Shown here: positions 45,821-57,068 of the stretch, in pieces
How positions within the stretch are numbered: position 1 is the first letter of the stretch
Layout of the letters: every line of letters begins with the position of its first letter
Assembly (NCBI RefSeq): GCF_009600885.1
Contig: NZ_VCLA01000117.1
Span: forward strand, 27,475-91,474
Source of the DNA: Streptomyces jumonjinensis
GTDB taxonomy: Bacteria > Actinomycetota > Actinomycetes > Streptomycetales > Streptomycetaceae
DNA: 64,000 nt
Direction of reading: 5' to 3'
Translations under genes and position numbers: made by a program
Notes under the pieces: model-generated
Databases searched by the model: none
The model's input: the letters and a program-made list of their open reading frames with translations, nothing else
What the model was told of the DNA's origin: nothing

Positions 45821-46834
45821 GTGACCGATCCAGTGAAGAGCGAGACGAACGAGTTCGCCTGGGGCCCCGCCACCGGCGTCGGGTCCATGCCCGGCGGGGA
45901 CGCGCGGGAGGCCGCGAACACCGTCACCGGGTCCTTCGAGGGCTTCCCCCATCTGCCCGAGCTGCCCGCCCGCGGCCCCGGCTCCGACATGATCGGCCGG
46001 ACCCTCGGACTGCTGGTCGAGATGTACGCCCATGTCGAGCCCAGCGGCTGGCGGATCAGCGACCGCCCCGGCCGCGACACCCGGCGTGCCCGCTCCTGGC
46101 TCGGCGAGGACCTCGACGCCCTGGAGGAGTTCACCCAGGGATACGAGGGCCCGCTCAAGGTCCAGGCCGTGGGCCCCTGGACGCTCGCCGCCGCCCTGGA
46201 GCTGCGCGGCGGCGAGTCGGTCCTCGCCGACCCCGGCGCCTGCCGCGATCTGGCCGCCTCGCTGGCGGAAGGACTCCGCGCCCATCTGGCCGAGGTACGC
46301 CGCCGGGCGCCCGGCGCACAGGTGGTGCTCCAGCTCGACGAGCCCTCGCTCACCGCCGTGCTGCGCGGACACGTCCGCACCGCCAGCGGCTACCGCACCC
46401 ACCGGGCCGTGGACCGGCAGATCGTCGAGGGCGCCCTGCGGGAACTCATCGCGGAGGAGCAGACCGTCGTCCACTCCTGCGCCCCGGACGTCCCGTTCGC
46501 CCTGCTGCGCCGCGCGGGCGCCGCGGCGATCTCCTTTGACTTCCAACTGCTCACCGAGCGTGATGAGGAGCTCATCGGCGAGGCCGTCGAGGGCGGTACC
46601 AAGCTCTTCGCCGGCGTCGTGCCGTCCACCGACGCCGCATTGTCGGACCCGGCAGGTAGCGTCATGGGTGTACGGACACTGTGGCGCAGGCTGGGGCTGA
46701 ATCCGGGGACTCTCGCCGAGTCCGTGGTCATCACTCCCAGCTGCGGTCTGGCGGGTGCGTCTCCGGCGTACGCCCGGGCCGCGCTCGCCCACTGCGCCCG
46801 TGCAGCGAGATCGCTCGCAGACAACCCTGAGTAA
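45821..46834 (+). CDS. MetE-like (cobalamin-independent methionine synthase C-terminal type) protein
   Basis: A 337-aa protein matching only the catalytic C-terminal half of MetE. The zinc ligands are in VVHSCAPD (His and Cys) and TPSCGLAG (Cys). VLQLDEPSLTA carries the acidic pair of the substrate site. The GTG start is close to the usual length for this actinobacterial group. Short MetE-like proteins often act in methyl transfer without the folate domain; the methyl donor is unknown. It precedes ligA by 30 bp and is probably co-transcribed. Confidence 0.85.
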   Translation: MTDPVKSETNEFAWGPATGVGSMPGGDAREAANTVTGSFEGFPHLPELPARGPGSDMIGRTLGLLVEMYAHVEPSGWRISDRPGRDTRRARSWLGEDLDALEEFTQGYEGPLKVQAVGPWTLAAALELRGGESVLADPGACRDLAASLAEGLRAHLAEVRRRAPGAQVVLQLDEPSLTAVLRGHVRTASGYRTHRAVDRQIVEGALRELIAEEQTVVHSCAPDVPFALLRRAGAAAISFDFQLLTERDEELIGEAVEGGTKLFAGVVPSTDAALSDPAGSVMGVRTLWRRLGLNPGTLAESVVITPSCGLAGASPAYARAALAHCARAARSLADNPE

Positions 46835-49072
<2,238 letters not shown>

Positions 49073-49388
49073 CAGAGGGGGCGTGCGCGGGGAGCGGACA
49101 GAGCTTGCCGAAGCACTGACCGGAGGTGCGCGGGGCGGGAACAAGACGCTTTCCGCACAGGCGGAACGACCGGTACAGGTCACCCGTTCAGCGCATAGCA
49201 GATGGATATGGGTGGTCCGGTCGCATTCGGGCAAGAGCAGTAGAGGGCTGCCCGTCGAAGCGCCCCGCCGCCTAGTGTTGAGACGTGCGCCTGTCGTGCA
49301 CGGCTACGTGGTGGGATTCCCGTCGTGGTGGCATGACAAAAGGGAACATCGCCAGGCATCGGCACCGCCGGCTGTGAGAGGGACGGGA
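49073..49388. other. Non-coding gap with promoter of the GGDEF-EAL gene
   Basis: No gene is supported in these 316 bp. The composition becomes less GC-rich after 49160 (CAGCGCATAGCAGATGGATATGG, quoted in part as CAGATGGATATGG), as expected of a promoter. GGGACGGG-type purines precede the next start. Confidence 0.5.
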
Positions 49389-51557
49389 ATGGAACCGACC
49401 GAGAGCGCCGCCCCGGTCCCACGACCGCGTGGCTTCGCGGCCCTTGCGGGCCTGGCGGGCATGGCTCCTGGGCTGCATATCGCCGTGGTCGCCGCCGCCG
49501 CGCTCGTCCTCGCCACCGGGATCAGCGGAGCGGCACGCCAGGACCGAGCGATCTTCCCCGGCTCCACCGTGGGCTGGGCGTTCGCCGTGCTCACCGGAAT
49601 CATCGTCGGGCATCTGGTCGCGCTCGGCCGCGACCGCTGGTGGGGCGGGACCGGCTCCGGCGCGGCCCTGACCATCGCCGTCCTCCTCCTCTACGGCTGG
49701 GTGCCCGCCGGACTGATCAGCCTCGCCGTCGTCGCCCTGGTCGGCACCGTACGCAAACACCGCTGGCGGCACGGTGTGCTCCATGGCTCCGTCGACATCC
49801 TCGGCATCGGCGCGGCGGCTCTGGTCCTCTCCGCCTTCGGCGCCGCGCCGAGCGTCGAGAACCCCTGGGCGCCACTCGACTGGGGCATCGGGGCCGCGCC
49901 CGAAGTGATCCTGGCTGCCGCCGCCTATCTCGCGGTCACCCGCCTGCTTCTGTGGTATGTGCTCGCACCGCAGGGCGGCGGACTGCCCACCATCGCCCGT
50001 ACGGCCCTGCTGCGGCAGGGCCTTGTCGCGGTCGCGCTGCTGGGCATCGCCCCGCTGATCTGCGTCGTCGCCGTGGCCCTGCCGGTGCTGCTGCCGCTGT
50101 TCGCCATACCGCTGATCGCCCTCGACTCCACCCTGTGGATCGCCCGCGCCAGAGCCGAGGAGCAGTTGCGCGATCCGCTGACCGGGCTGCCCAACCGGCA
50201 GTGGCTGCTGGAGCGGACCTGGGCCGCGCTGGAGGACGCGGAGACCAACGGGGCCCGGGCCGCGCTCGTCCTCATCGACCTCGACCGCTTCCGCTCGGTC
50301 AACGACACTCTCGGCCATCTCGCCGGAGACCGGCTGCTGTTGCAGATAGCCCAACGGCTGCGGCACGCCCTGCCGCGCGGCGCGGAGGCCGCCAGACTCG
50401 GCGGCGACGAGTTCGCGGTACTGCTGCCGACGGCCGACTCCATCACCAGCGCCCAGCGCGTCGCCCGCCAGCTCGCCATCGAACTGTCCTCGCCGCTGGA
50501 CCTGGACGGGCTCACCCTGGTGCTGGAGGCCAGCGCGGGAGTCGCCGTCTTCCCGGAGCACGCGCTGGACGCCGAAGGGCTGCTGCGCCGCGCGGATGTG
50601 GCGATGTATCAGGCCAAGCGCGACCGCACGGGCGTGGAGGTGTACGAGTCCAAGCGGGACAGCAACACCCCGGACCGGCTGGGGCTCCTCGGCGATCTGC
50701 GCCGGGCGCTGGACGCCCGCGAGGTGGAGCTCCACTACCAGCCCAAAGTCCGCTTCGACGGGCATGTCGCCGGGCTGGAGGCCCTGGTGCGCTGGGACCA
50801 CCCGGACCGGGGCCGGGTGCCGCCGGACGAGTTCATCGCCATCGCCGAGTCCTCCGGGCTGATGCCGCATCTCACCGAGTACGTCCTCGACACGGCGCTC
50901 GCCCAGGTCGCCAAATGGCGGGCCCAGGGACTGAAGGTCCCCGTCGCGGTCAACGTCTCCCCGCGCGATGTGCACACCCCCGGGTTCGCGGGGGCGGTCG
51001 CCGCCCGGCTCGCCCGGCACGGGGTGCCGGCGGGAGCGCTCCAACTGGAGATTACGGAGCATGTGCTGCTGGAGGACCCGCAGCGGGCGGCGGACACCCT
51101 GGCCGGGCTCACCGACCACGGGGTGAAGATGTCCCTGGACGACTTCGGCACCGGGTACTCGTCGCTGGTCCATCTGCGCCGGCTGCCGGTGAGCGAGCTG
51201 AAGATCGACCGCTCGTTCGTGGCCAGGCTGGCGGTGGACACCGAGGACGCGGAGATCGTGCGCTGCACGGTGGACCTGGCGCACTCCCTGGGTCTGCTGG
51301 TGGTGGCGGAGGGGGTGGAGGACGACGAGACCTGGGAGCGGCTGCGGGACCTGGGGTGCGACGCGGTGCAGGGGTGGCTGGTGGCCGCGGCGATGCCGCC
51401 GCAGGAGGCGACGGCCTGGCTGCGGGCCCGCGGTGAGCGGGGCTGGCACCGGCAGCCCCGGACACCGCCCCCGGCCGTGCCGGGGCCGCCTGCGCCCCAG
51501 CCGCCCGCCCCTGCCCCGTCGGACGCCGACAAACCGTCGAGCCAGGTAGTGCCCTGA
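49389..51557 (+). CDS. Membrane-bound GGDEF-EAL cyclic di-GMP protein (RmdB-like)
   Basis: A 722-aa inner-membrane protein. Residues about 20-250 contain seven or more helices (an MHYT-less sensor region). The GGDEF domain is intact: RDPLTGLPNRQWL, then GGDEF at 338-342. The EAL domain is also intact by motif: EALVRW (Glu464), EITEHV, DDFGTGYSSL, KIDRSFV and EGVE; QGY is replaced by QGW. Its place between ligA and gatC matches RmdB of S. coelicolor, a phosphodiesterase affecting development, so hydrolysis may dominate. The C-terminus is a Pro/Ala-rich tail. Confidence 0.92.
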   Translation: MEPTESAAPVPRPRGFAALAGLAGMAPGLHIAVVAAAALVLATGISGAARQDRAIFPGSTVGWAFAVLTGIIVGHLVALGRDRWWGGTGSGAALTIAVLLLYGWVPAGLISLAVVALVGTVRKHRWRHGVLHGSVDILGIGAAALVLSAFGAAPSVENPWAPLDWGIGAAPEVILAAAAYLAVTRLLLWYVLAPQGGGLPTIARTALLRQGLVAVALLGIAPLICVVAVALPVLLPLFAIPLIALDSTLWIARARAEEQLRDPLTGLPNRQWLLERTWAALEDAETNGARAALVLIDLDRFRSVNDTLGHLAGDRLLLQIAQRLRHALPRGAEAARLGGDEFAVLLPTADSITSAQRVARQLAIELSSPLDLDGLTLVLEASAGVAVFPEHALDAEGLLRRADVAMYQAKRDRTGVEVYESKRDSNTPDRLGLLGDLRRALDAREVELHYQPKVRFDGHVAGLEALVRWDHPDRGRVPPDEFIAIAESSGLMPHLTEYVLDTALAQVAKWRAQGLKVPVAVNVSPRDVHTPGFAGAVAARLARHGVPAGALQLEITEHVLLEDPQRAADTLAGLTDHGVKMSLDDFGTGYSSLVHLRRLPVSELKIDRSFVARLAVDTEDAEIVRCTVDLAHSLGLLVVAEGVEDDETWERLRDLGCDAVQGWLVAAAMPPQEATAWLRARGERGWHRQPRTPPPAVPGPPAPQPPAPAPSDADKPSSQVVP

Positions 51558-51965
51558 TTCTCGGGCGGCACCCGGCGGTCTGGCGGCCCCCGGCGGCCGG
51601 TACAGGCCCGGCATAGGCCCGGCGGTTCCGGCACAGGCTCGGCGGCCCGGCGGTTCCGGCACAGGCCCGCAGCTCCGCGCAGGTCCGTGAGGCCCGTCAG
51701 GCCCGCCAGGTCTGCGCAAGGCCCGTCAGGCCGGGTGAAGGTCCTGCCCCCTGGCCGCACAGGCCCCGCCGCGAGCCCCTGGACCCGCCGACGCGCGGAC
51801 CCTCCCTCCGGCCCCTCCGGCCCCTCCGACCCGGGCACTCCCGGTGGTCGGACGGGCACGGAGCGCTCTCGCGACGGGGGGCGTGGCAATCCGTTTCGTG
51901 GTGAGCCGCTCACGCCCCATAGGATTGGCCCCAAACCACACACACTCACCCCTGAGGATCGCTGC
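51558..51965. repeat. Repeat-rich gap; 21-bp direct repeat
   Basis: CCCGGCGGTTCCGGCACAGG begins at 51618 and again at 51646. The region also has many GGCCCGTCAGGCC-like and GGCACAGGC pieces up to 51735, then a clean promoter-like section before gatC with GAGGATCGCTGC ahead of the ATG. I see no gene. Confidence 0.7.
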
Positions 51966-52262
51966 ATGCCTGGCATTACGCGCGAGGAGGTCGCCCACCT
52001 CGCCCGGCTGGCGCGTCTGGAGCTGTCCGGCGATGAACTCGACCACTTCGCCGGTCAGCTCGACGACATCATCGGCGCGGTCGCCCGCGTCGCCGAGGTC
52101 GCCGAGCAAGATGTGCCCCCGACCTCCCACCCGCTGCCGCTGACCAATGTCATGCGCGCGGACGAGGTCCGTCCGTCGCTCACCCCCGAGCAGGCGCTCT
52201 CCGGCGCCCCGGCCCAGGAGCAGCAGCGTTTCAAGGTGCCGCAGATCCTGGGGGAGGACTAA
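51966..52262 (+). CDS. gatC: Asp-tRNA(Asn)/Glu-tRNA(Gln) amidotransferase subunit C
   Basis: A 98-aa belt-like subunit that holds GatA and GatB together. The N-terminal helix [17 protein letters not shown] and the ending [18 protein letters not shown] match the family. First of the gatC-gatA-gatB unit; the gatA start follows 7 bp after its stop. Confidence 0.96.
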   Translation: MPGITREEVAHLARLARLELSGDELDHFAGQLDDIIGAVARVAEVAEQDVPPTSHPLPLTNVMRADEVRPSLTPEQALSGAPAQEQQRFKVPQILGED

Positions 52263-52269
52263 CACCATC

Positions 52270-53763
52270 ATGACGGACATCATCAAGCTCACCGCGGCCG
52301 AGATCGCCGCCAAGATCGCCGCCGGTGAACTCACCGCCGTCGCGGTCACCGAGGCCCACCTCGCCCGTATCGACGCCGTCGACGAGAAGGTCCACGCCTT
52401 CCTGCACATCGACCGCGAGGGCGCGCTCGCTCAGGCCCGTGCCGTCGACGCCAAGCGCGCCGCCGGCGAGAAGCTCGGCCCGCTCGCGGGCGTGCCGCTC
52501 GCGCTGAAGGACATCTTCACCACCGAGGGCGTGCCCACCACCGTGGGCTCCAAGATCCTTGAGGGCTGGATCCCGCCGTACGACGCCACCCTGACGCGGA
52601 AGCTGAAGGAGGCCGACGTCGTCATTCTCGGCAAGACCAACATGGACGAGTTCGCCATGGGGTCCTCCACCGAGAACAGCGCCTACGGCCCCACCGGCAA
52701 CCCCTGGGACCTGACCCGGATCCCCGGCGGCTCCGGCGGCGGCTCCAGCGCCGCGCTCGCCGCCTACCAGGCCCCGCTCGCCATCGGCACGGACACCGGC
52801 GGCTCCATCCGCCAGCCCGCGTCCGTCACCGGCACGGTCGGCGTCAAGCCCACCTACGGCGGCGTCTCCCGCTACGGCATGGTCGCCTTCTCGTCCTCGC
52901 TGGACCAGGGCGGCCCCTGCGCCCGTACGGTCCTGGACGCGGCCCTGCTCCACGAGGTCATCGCGGGCCATGACCCGCTGGACTCCACCTCCATCGACGC
53001 CCCGGTCCCGCCGGTGGTGGAGGCCGCCCGCAACGGCAGCGTCGCGGGTATGCGCGTCGGCGTGGTCAAGCAGTTCCGCGGCGAGCACTACCAGGCCGGA
53101 GTGATGCAGCGGTTCGACGAGGCCGTCACCCTTCTCAAGGAGCTGGGCGCCGAGATCGTCGAGGTGGACTGCCCCTCCTTCGACCTGGCGCTCTCCGCGT
53201 ACTACCTGATCGCGCCCTCCGAGTGCTCCTCGAACCTCGCCCGCTTCGACGCGATGCGCTACGGCCTGCGCGTCGGCGACGACGGCACGAAGTCCGCCGA
53301 GGACGTCACCGCCCTCACCCGTGAGGCCGGTTTCGGCGACGAGGTCAAGCGCCGCATCATGCTCGGCACGTACGCGCTCAGCTCCGGCTACTACGACGCG
53401 TACTACGGCAGCGCCCAGAAGGTCCGTACGCTCATCAAGCAGGACTTCGACACGTCCTTCGAGCAGGTCGATGTGATCGTCTCGCCGACGACCCCGACCA
53501 CCGCCTTCCCGATCGGCGAGCGCGCCGACGACCCGATGGCGATGTACCTCGCCGACCTGTGCACCATCCCGACCAACCTGGCCGGCAACGCGGCGATGTC
53601 CCTGCCGTGCGGTCTGGCCCCGGAGGACAACCTCCCGGTCGGGCTCCAGATCATCGCTCCCGCCATGAAGGACGACCGGCTTTACCAGGTCGGTGCCGCC
53701 GTCGAGGCCGCCTTCGTGGAAAAGTGGGGCCACCCGCTGCTGGAGGAGGCACCGTCGCTGTGA
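52270..53763 (+). CDS. gatA: Asp-tRNA(Asn)/Glu-tRNA(Gln) amidotransferase subunit A
   Basis: A 497-aa amidase-signature enzyme that frees ammonia from glutamine. The Ser-cisSer-Lys triad is visible in [10 protein letters not shown] (Lys), [10 protein letters not shown] and [12 protein letters not shown] (Ser). Ammonia is passed to GatB to amidate mischarged tRNAs. Normal length. Its stop overlaps the GTG of a 79-aa gene (GTGA). Confidence 0.97.
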   Translation: MTDIIKLTAAEIAAKIAAGELTAVAVTEAHLARIDAVDEKVHAFLHIDREGALAQARAVDAKRAAGEKLGPLAGVPLALKDIFTTEGVPTTVGSKILEGWIPPYDATLTRKLKEADVVILGKTNMDEFAMGSSTENSAYGPTGNPWDLTRIPGGSGGGSSAALAAYQAPLAIGTDTGGSIRQPASVTGTVGVKPTYGGVSRYGMVAFSSSLDQGGPCARTVLDAALLHEVIAGHDPLDSTSIDAPVPPVVEAARNGSVAGMRVGVVKQFRGEHYQAGVMQRFDEAVTLLKELGAEIVEVDCPSFDLALSAYYLIAPSECSSNLARFDAMRYGLRVGDDGTKSAEDVTALTREAGFGDEVKRRIMLGTYALSSGYYDAYYGSAQKVRTLIKQDFDTSFEQVDVIVSPTTPTTAFPIGERADDPMAMYLADLCTIPTNLAGNAAMSLPCGLAPEDNLPVGLQIIAPAMKDDRLYQVGAAVEAAFVEKWGHPLLEEAPSL

Positions 53764-53999
53764 GCGCTCTGACCAAGGCCAAGGGCTTCAAGAAGTCGAA
53801 GACCGGCACCTATCTGTCGATCGGCACCACCGCCTTCGGGGCGGTCGGTGTCCTCAAGCAGGCGAAGAAGGCCCGCTCCGAGCAGGACACGCTCCGGCTG
53901 ATCGACGCCGCGATCTCCGCCGCCGCCATCGTCACGGGCGTCGCCCTGCTGGTGCGCGAGTTGAAGCGCATCGGCGACGACGACGTCCTGTTCGGCTGA
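53760..53999 (+). CDS. Small conserved protein within the gat operon
   Basis: A 79-aa protein of unknown role encoded between gatA and gatB. It starts with a basic stretch ([12 protein letters not shown]), then has two hydrophobic helices ([18 protein letters not shown] and [19 protein letters not shown]) and a charged end DDDVLFG. The GTG overlaps the gatA stop, so it is co-translated, and gatB follows 16 bp later. It may be membrane associated. Gene order suggests conservation in Streptomyces. Confidence 0.8.
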   Translation: MSALTKAKGFKKSKTGTYLSIGTTAFGAVGVLKQAKKARSEQDTLRLIDAAISAAAIVTGVALLVRELKRIGDDDVLFG

Positions 54000-54015
54000 G
54001 AGGGAAAGTTTCACC

Positions 54016-55527
54016 GTGACCGTCACTGAATTGGTGTCGTACGAGGCGGCCCTCGCCGGCTACGACCCGGTCATGGGCCTTGAGGTCCATGTCGAACTCG
54101 GTACCAAGACCAAGATGTTCTGCGGCTGCTCCACCGAGCTGGGCGCCGAGCCCAACTCGCAGACCTGCCCGACCTGTCTTGGCCTGCCCGGATCTCTCCC
54201 GGTCGTCAACGCGATCGGCATCGAGTCCGCCATCAAGATCGGTCTCGCGCTGAACTGCGAGATCGCCGAATGGTGTCGCTTCGCCCGGAAGAACTACTTC
54301 TATCCGGACATGCCGAAGAACTTCCAGACCTCCCAGTACGACGAGCCCATCGCCTTCAACGGCCATCTGGACGTCCAGCTGGAGGACGGTGAGATCTTCC
54401 GGGTGGAGATCGAGCGCGCCCATATGGAGGAGGACACCGGCAAGTCGACCCACGTCGGCGGCGCCACCGGCCGTATCCACGGCGCGTCCCACTCCCTGCT
54501 CGACTACAACCGGGCCGGCATCCCGCTGATCGAGATCGTCACCAAGCCGATCACCGGTGCGGGCGAGCGCGCTCCCGAGGTCGCCAAGGCGTACGTCGCC
54601 GAACTGCGCGAGCTCATCAAGGCGCTCGGCGTCTCCGAGGCCCGGATGGAGATGGGCCAGATGCGCTGCGATGTGAATCTGTCGCTGATGCCCAAGGGCT
54701 CCACCACGTTCGGCACCCGTAGCGAGACCAAGAACGTCAACTCGCTCCGTTCCGTCGAGCGCGCCGCCCGGTTCGAGATCCAGCGGCACGCGGCGGTGCT
54801 GGAGTCCGGCGGCACGATCGTCCAGGAGACCCGTCACTTCCACGAGGAGGACGGCTCCACCACGGCCGGGCGCATCAAGGACAACGCCGAGGACTACCGG
54901 TACTTCCCGGAGCCCGACCTGGTCCCCGTCGCCCCCGCCCGTGAGTGGGTGGAGGAGCTGCGGACGACCCTGCCCGAGCTGCCGCGGCTGCGCCGCAACC
55001 GGCTCCGCGAGGAGTGGGGCGTATCCGAGCACGACATGCAGTCGATCCTCAACGCGGGCGCGGTCGAGCTGATCGTCGCCACGATCGGCGCGGGCGCCCC
55101 GTCCGACCAGGCCCGCAAGTGGTGGATGGGCGAGCTGGCGCGTAACGCCAATGAATCCGGCCGTGCGCTGGACGAGCTGCCCATCACCCCGGAGCAGGTC
55201 GCCCGGGTGGCCGCGCTGGTCGCCTCGGGCGATCTGAACGACAAGCTGGCCCGTCAGGTCATCGAAGGCGTGCTCGCGGGCGAGGGCGACCCGGACACCG
55301 TGGTCGACAAGCGCGGACTGAAGGTCGTCTCGGACGAGGGCGCGCTCGGCACGGCCGTGGACGAGGCCATCGCCGGGAACGCGGGCATCGCGGACAAGAT
55401 CCGTGGTGGAAAGGTGGCGGCCGTGGGCGCGCTGGTCGGCGCGGTCATGAAGGCCACCCGGGGCCAGGCCGACGCCGCTCGCGTCAAGGAGCTGATCCTG
55501 GAGAAGCTCGGAGTGAGCGAGGGCTGA
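54016..55527 (+). CDS. gatB: Asp-tRNA(Asn)/Glu-tRNA(Gln) amidotransferase subunit B
   Basis: A 503-aa ATP-dependent kinase/transamidase. The family opening [18 protein letters not shown] leads to the zinc site (FCGCSTELG...TCPTC). GPLH-like and [14 protein letters not shown] motifs mark the kinase centre, and the YqeY-type tail binds tRNA ([17 protein letters not shown]). The GTG start has GAGAGGGAAAG upstream. Last gene of the gat unit, followed by a terminator. Confidence 0.97.
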   Translation: MTVTELVSYEAALAGYDPVMGLEVHVELGTKTKMFCGCSTELGAEPNSQTCPTCLGLPGSLPVVNAIGIESAIKIGLALNCEIAEWCRFARKNYFYPDMPKNFQTSQYDEPIAFNGHLDVQLEDGEIFRVEIERAHMEEDTGKSTHVGGATGRIHGASHSLLDYNRAGIPLIEIVTKPITGAGERAPEVAKAYVAELRELIKALGVSEARMEMGQMRCDVNLSLMPKGSTTFGTRSETKNVNSLRSVERAARFEIQRHAAVLESGGTIVQETRHFHEEDGSTTAGRIKDNAEDYRYFPEPDLVPVAPAREWVEELRTTLPELPRLRRNRLREEWGVSEHDMQSILNAGAVELIVATIGAGAPSDQARKWWMGELARNANESGRALDELPITPEQVARVAALVASGDLNDKLARQVIEGVLAGEGDPDTVVDKRGLKVVSDEGALGTAVDEAIAGNAGIADKIRGGKVAAVGALVGAVMKATRGQADAARVKELILEKLGVSEG

Positions 55528-55600
55528 GGCCCCTCGCCCGCCCCGAAGCGCGCCCCGCCCCGGTCCCAGGACCGGGGCGCGGGCAGACTGGAACCGCCGA

Positions 55601-55631
55601 GGCGGCCCGCACCACCGCGGTGCGGGCCGCC
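55601..55631 (+). terminator. Terminator of the gat operon
   Basis: GGCGGCCCGCACC and GGTGCGGGCCGCC form a perfect 13-bp stem with a 5-nt loop, 74 bp after the gatB stop. Confidence 0.8.
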
Positions 55632-55750
55632 TCCGCCGTCCCGCCGCCCCTGCCGTCCCGCGCTGCCCCGCCCGTACTGCTCTCCCGTACCCCGCCCGCA
55701 GCCGCCGACCGTCCCCGCTCACCCCACGGCCCCGCCGCCCACGGTGCGTC

Positions 55751-55933
55751 CTAGGTCGTGTCTTCAAAGTCCCGTCTGCCTGGCGGGGTCTGGCACCGCA
55801 CCTCTCCCCCGTAGCCCTGCGGGCACGGGAGGTGCCCCCAGCGTTGTCGTCAGTCGCCAATGGCCCCCTGGGCCTGGCGGCCCGGGGGGACCCCCATCCG
55901 GGCGGACGACGCTACTTTGAAGACACTCCCTAG
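55751..55933. mobile_element. MITE-like element, 175 bp, flanked by CTAG
   Basis: Between CTAG at 55751 and CTAG at 55930 lies a 175-bp segment with 16-bp terminal inverted repeats matching at 14 positions; the inner 13 bp GTGTCTTCAAAGT are exact. It has no coding capacity and an inner GC-rich hairpin (CCCCTGGGCC...GGCCCGGGGGG). CTAG would be the 4-bp target duplication, as for IS5-group elements. The right-hand CTAG contains the stop codon of the neighbouring gene. Confidence 0.7.
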
Positions 55934-56844
55934 TGCCGTATCCCCAACCCCGGCAGCAGCAGCTCGCCCCGGTCCTTGCAGCTCACATCCCGCGCCCGCA
56001 GCTCCTTCGGGTCGCTGGTGCCCCTGGCCCGCAGCTCGGCTATCGCCAGCCGGGCCGCCTCCGCCGTCTCCCGGCGCTCCGGATCCGGGAACTCCGCCTG
56101 CCACCAGCCCCGGTCCCGCGACTGCCAGCCGCGCGAGCGCATCAGCCGGGCGCGCTCCGGGCTGTCCTCGCCGTCCCGGTCGTCCACCGAGACATGGAGC
56201 CCCTCCGCCAGCGCGTACGAGATCTGCAGCTGACGCCCCCGATCGGCCCCGCTGGTCAGTGAGAACCCCGCCCAGTCATCCCCCACCTGCACCGGCAGCT
56301 GCTCCACCCAGGCCGCGAGCATCAGCTCCAGCGCGCTCTCGAAGTGGCAGAGGGAAGGGGCCATCCGCCCGCCCGTGCGCCGGGCCGGACGCTCACCGGG
56401 GCCGGTGCGGTCCAGCTGCCAGATGTACGGCAGCAGATCGAAGTCGTGCGGCTCGTCCGCCGACCAGGCGCCGCCCCAGTCGAAGGTGCGCATCTCCCCG
56501 GACTCCAGGGCGTCCGTGTCATGGACGGAGAGCCGGGCGCGATGGCGGTCCCCGGCGAGCAGGACGATCCGCCGCTCGTCCCGCCAGCGGACATTGGGGC
56601 CATGAGCCGAGCCGCCGTAGAGCGTCGGCTCCCCGATCCGGTCCACCACCGCCTCGTACACCCCACGGAAGGACTCCCGCCGCTCCCGGAGCGAAGCACC
56701 CGGCTCATGGGCGAGCACCGGCACCGGTCCATGGCCCGCATACGCCTCCGGCGTCTCGTACAGCGCCCGGGCGAACTCCGCGGCCTCGCCGGGCGTCGGC
56801 AACCGGCCGGTGCCCGCGGCTCCCGTGGTCTCCATGCCGTCCAT
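55930..56844 (-). CDS. Hypothetical protein
   Basis: I do not recognise this 304-aa cytoplasmic protein. It contains repeated beta-strand/helix patterns with the blocks RRIVLLAGDRHRARLSVHD, EMRTFDWGGAWS and GDDWAGFSLTSG, and ends ELLLPGLGIRH. An alternative start is 27 bp... in codon terms three residues later (ATG at 56835). Its TAG stop lies inside the CTAG that flanks the MITE, so insertion left the protein unchanged. It is divergent from the MMPL gene. Confidence 0.7.
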   Translation of the reverse strand: MDGMETTGAAGTGRLPTPGEAAEFARALYETPEAYAGHGPVPVLAHEPGASLRERRESFRGVYEAVVDRIGEPTLYGGSAHGPNVRWRDERRIVLLAGDRHRARLSVHDTDALESGEMRTFDWGGAWSADEPHDFDLLPYIWQLDRTGPGERPARRTGGRMAPSLCHFESALELMLAAWVEQLPVQVGDDWAGFSLTSGADRGRQLQISYALAEGLHVSVDDRDGEDSPERARLMRSRGWQSRDRGWWQAEFPDPERRETAEAARLAIAELRARGTSDPKELRARDVSCKDRGELLLPGLGIRH

Positions 56845-57068
56845 CGTGCCAGCCCGCACCGACAACGGCCGCTGCCCGCCGCAGGGTTCACCGCCCGCGT
56901 GCGCCCCCGACCCGTACCCCGGACCGCGTACCGCTGTGAGTATCCCCACGAAAGAACGGCCAGCGGACAAAGGATCATCGTTCGCTGACAGAGTGTTCCC
57001 CACCAGGTCATGAGTTCTTTGCGGGTGTTCCCGGCCGAAGATCCACGAACCCCCAGGGAGCACGTCCG

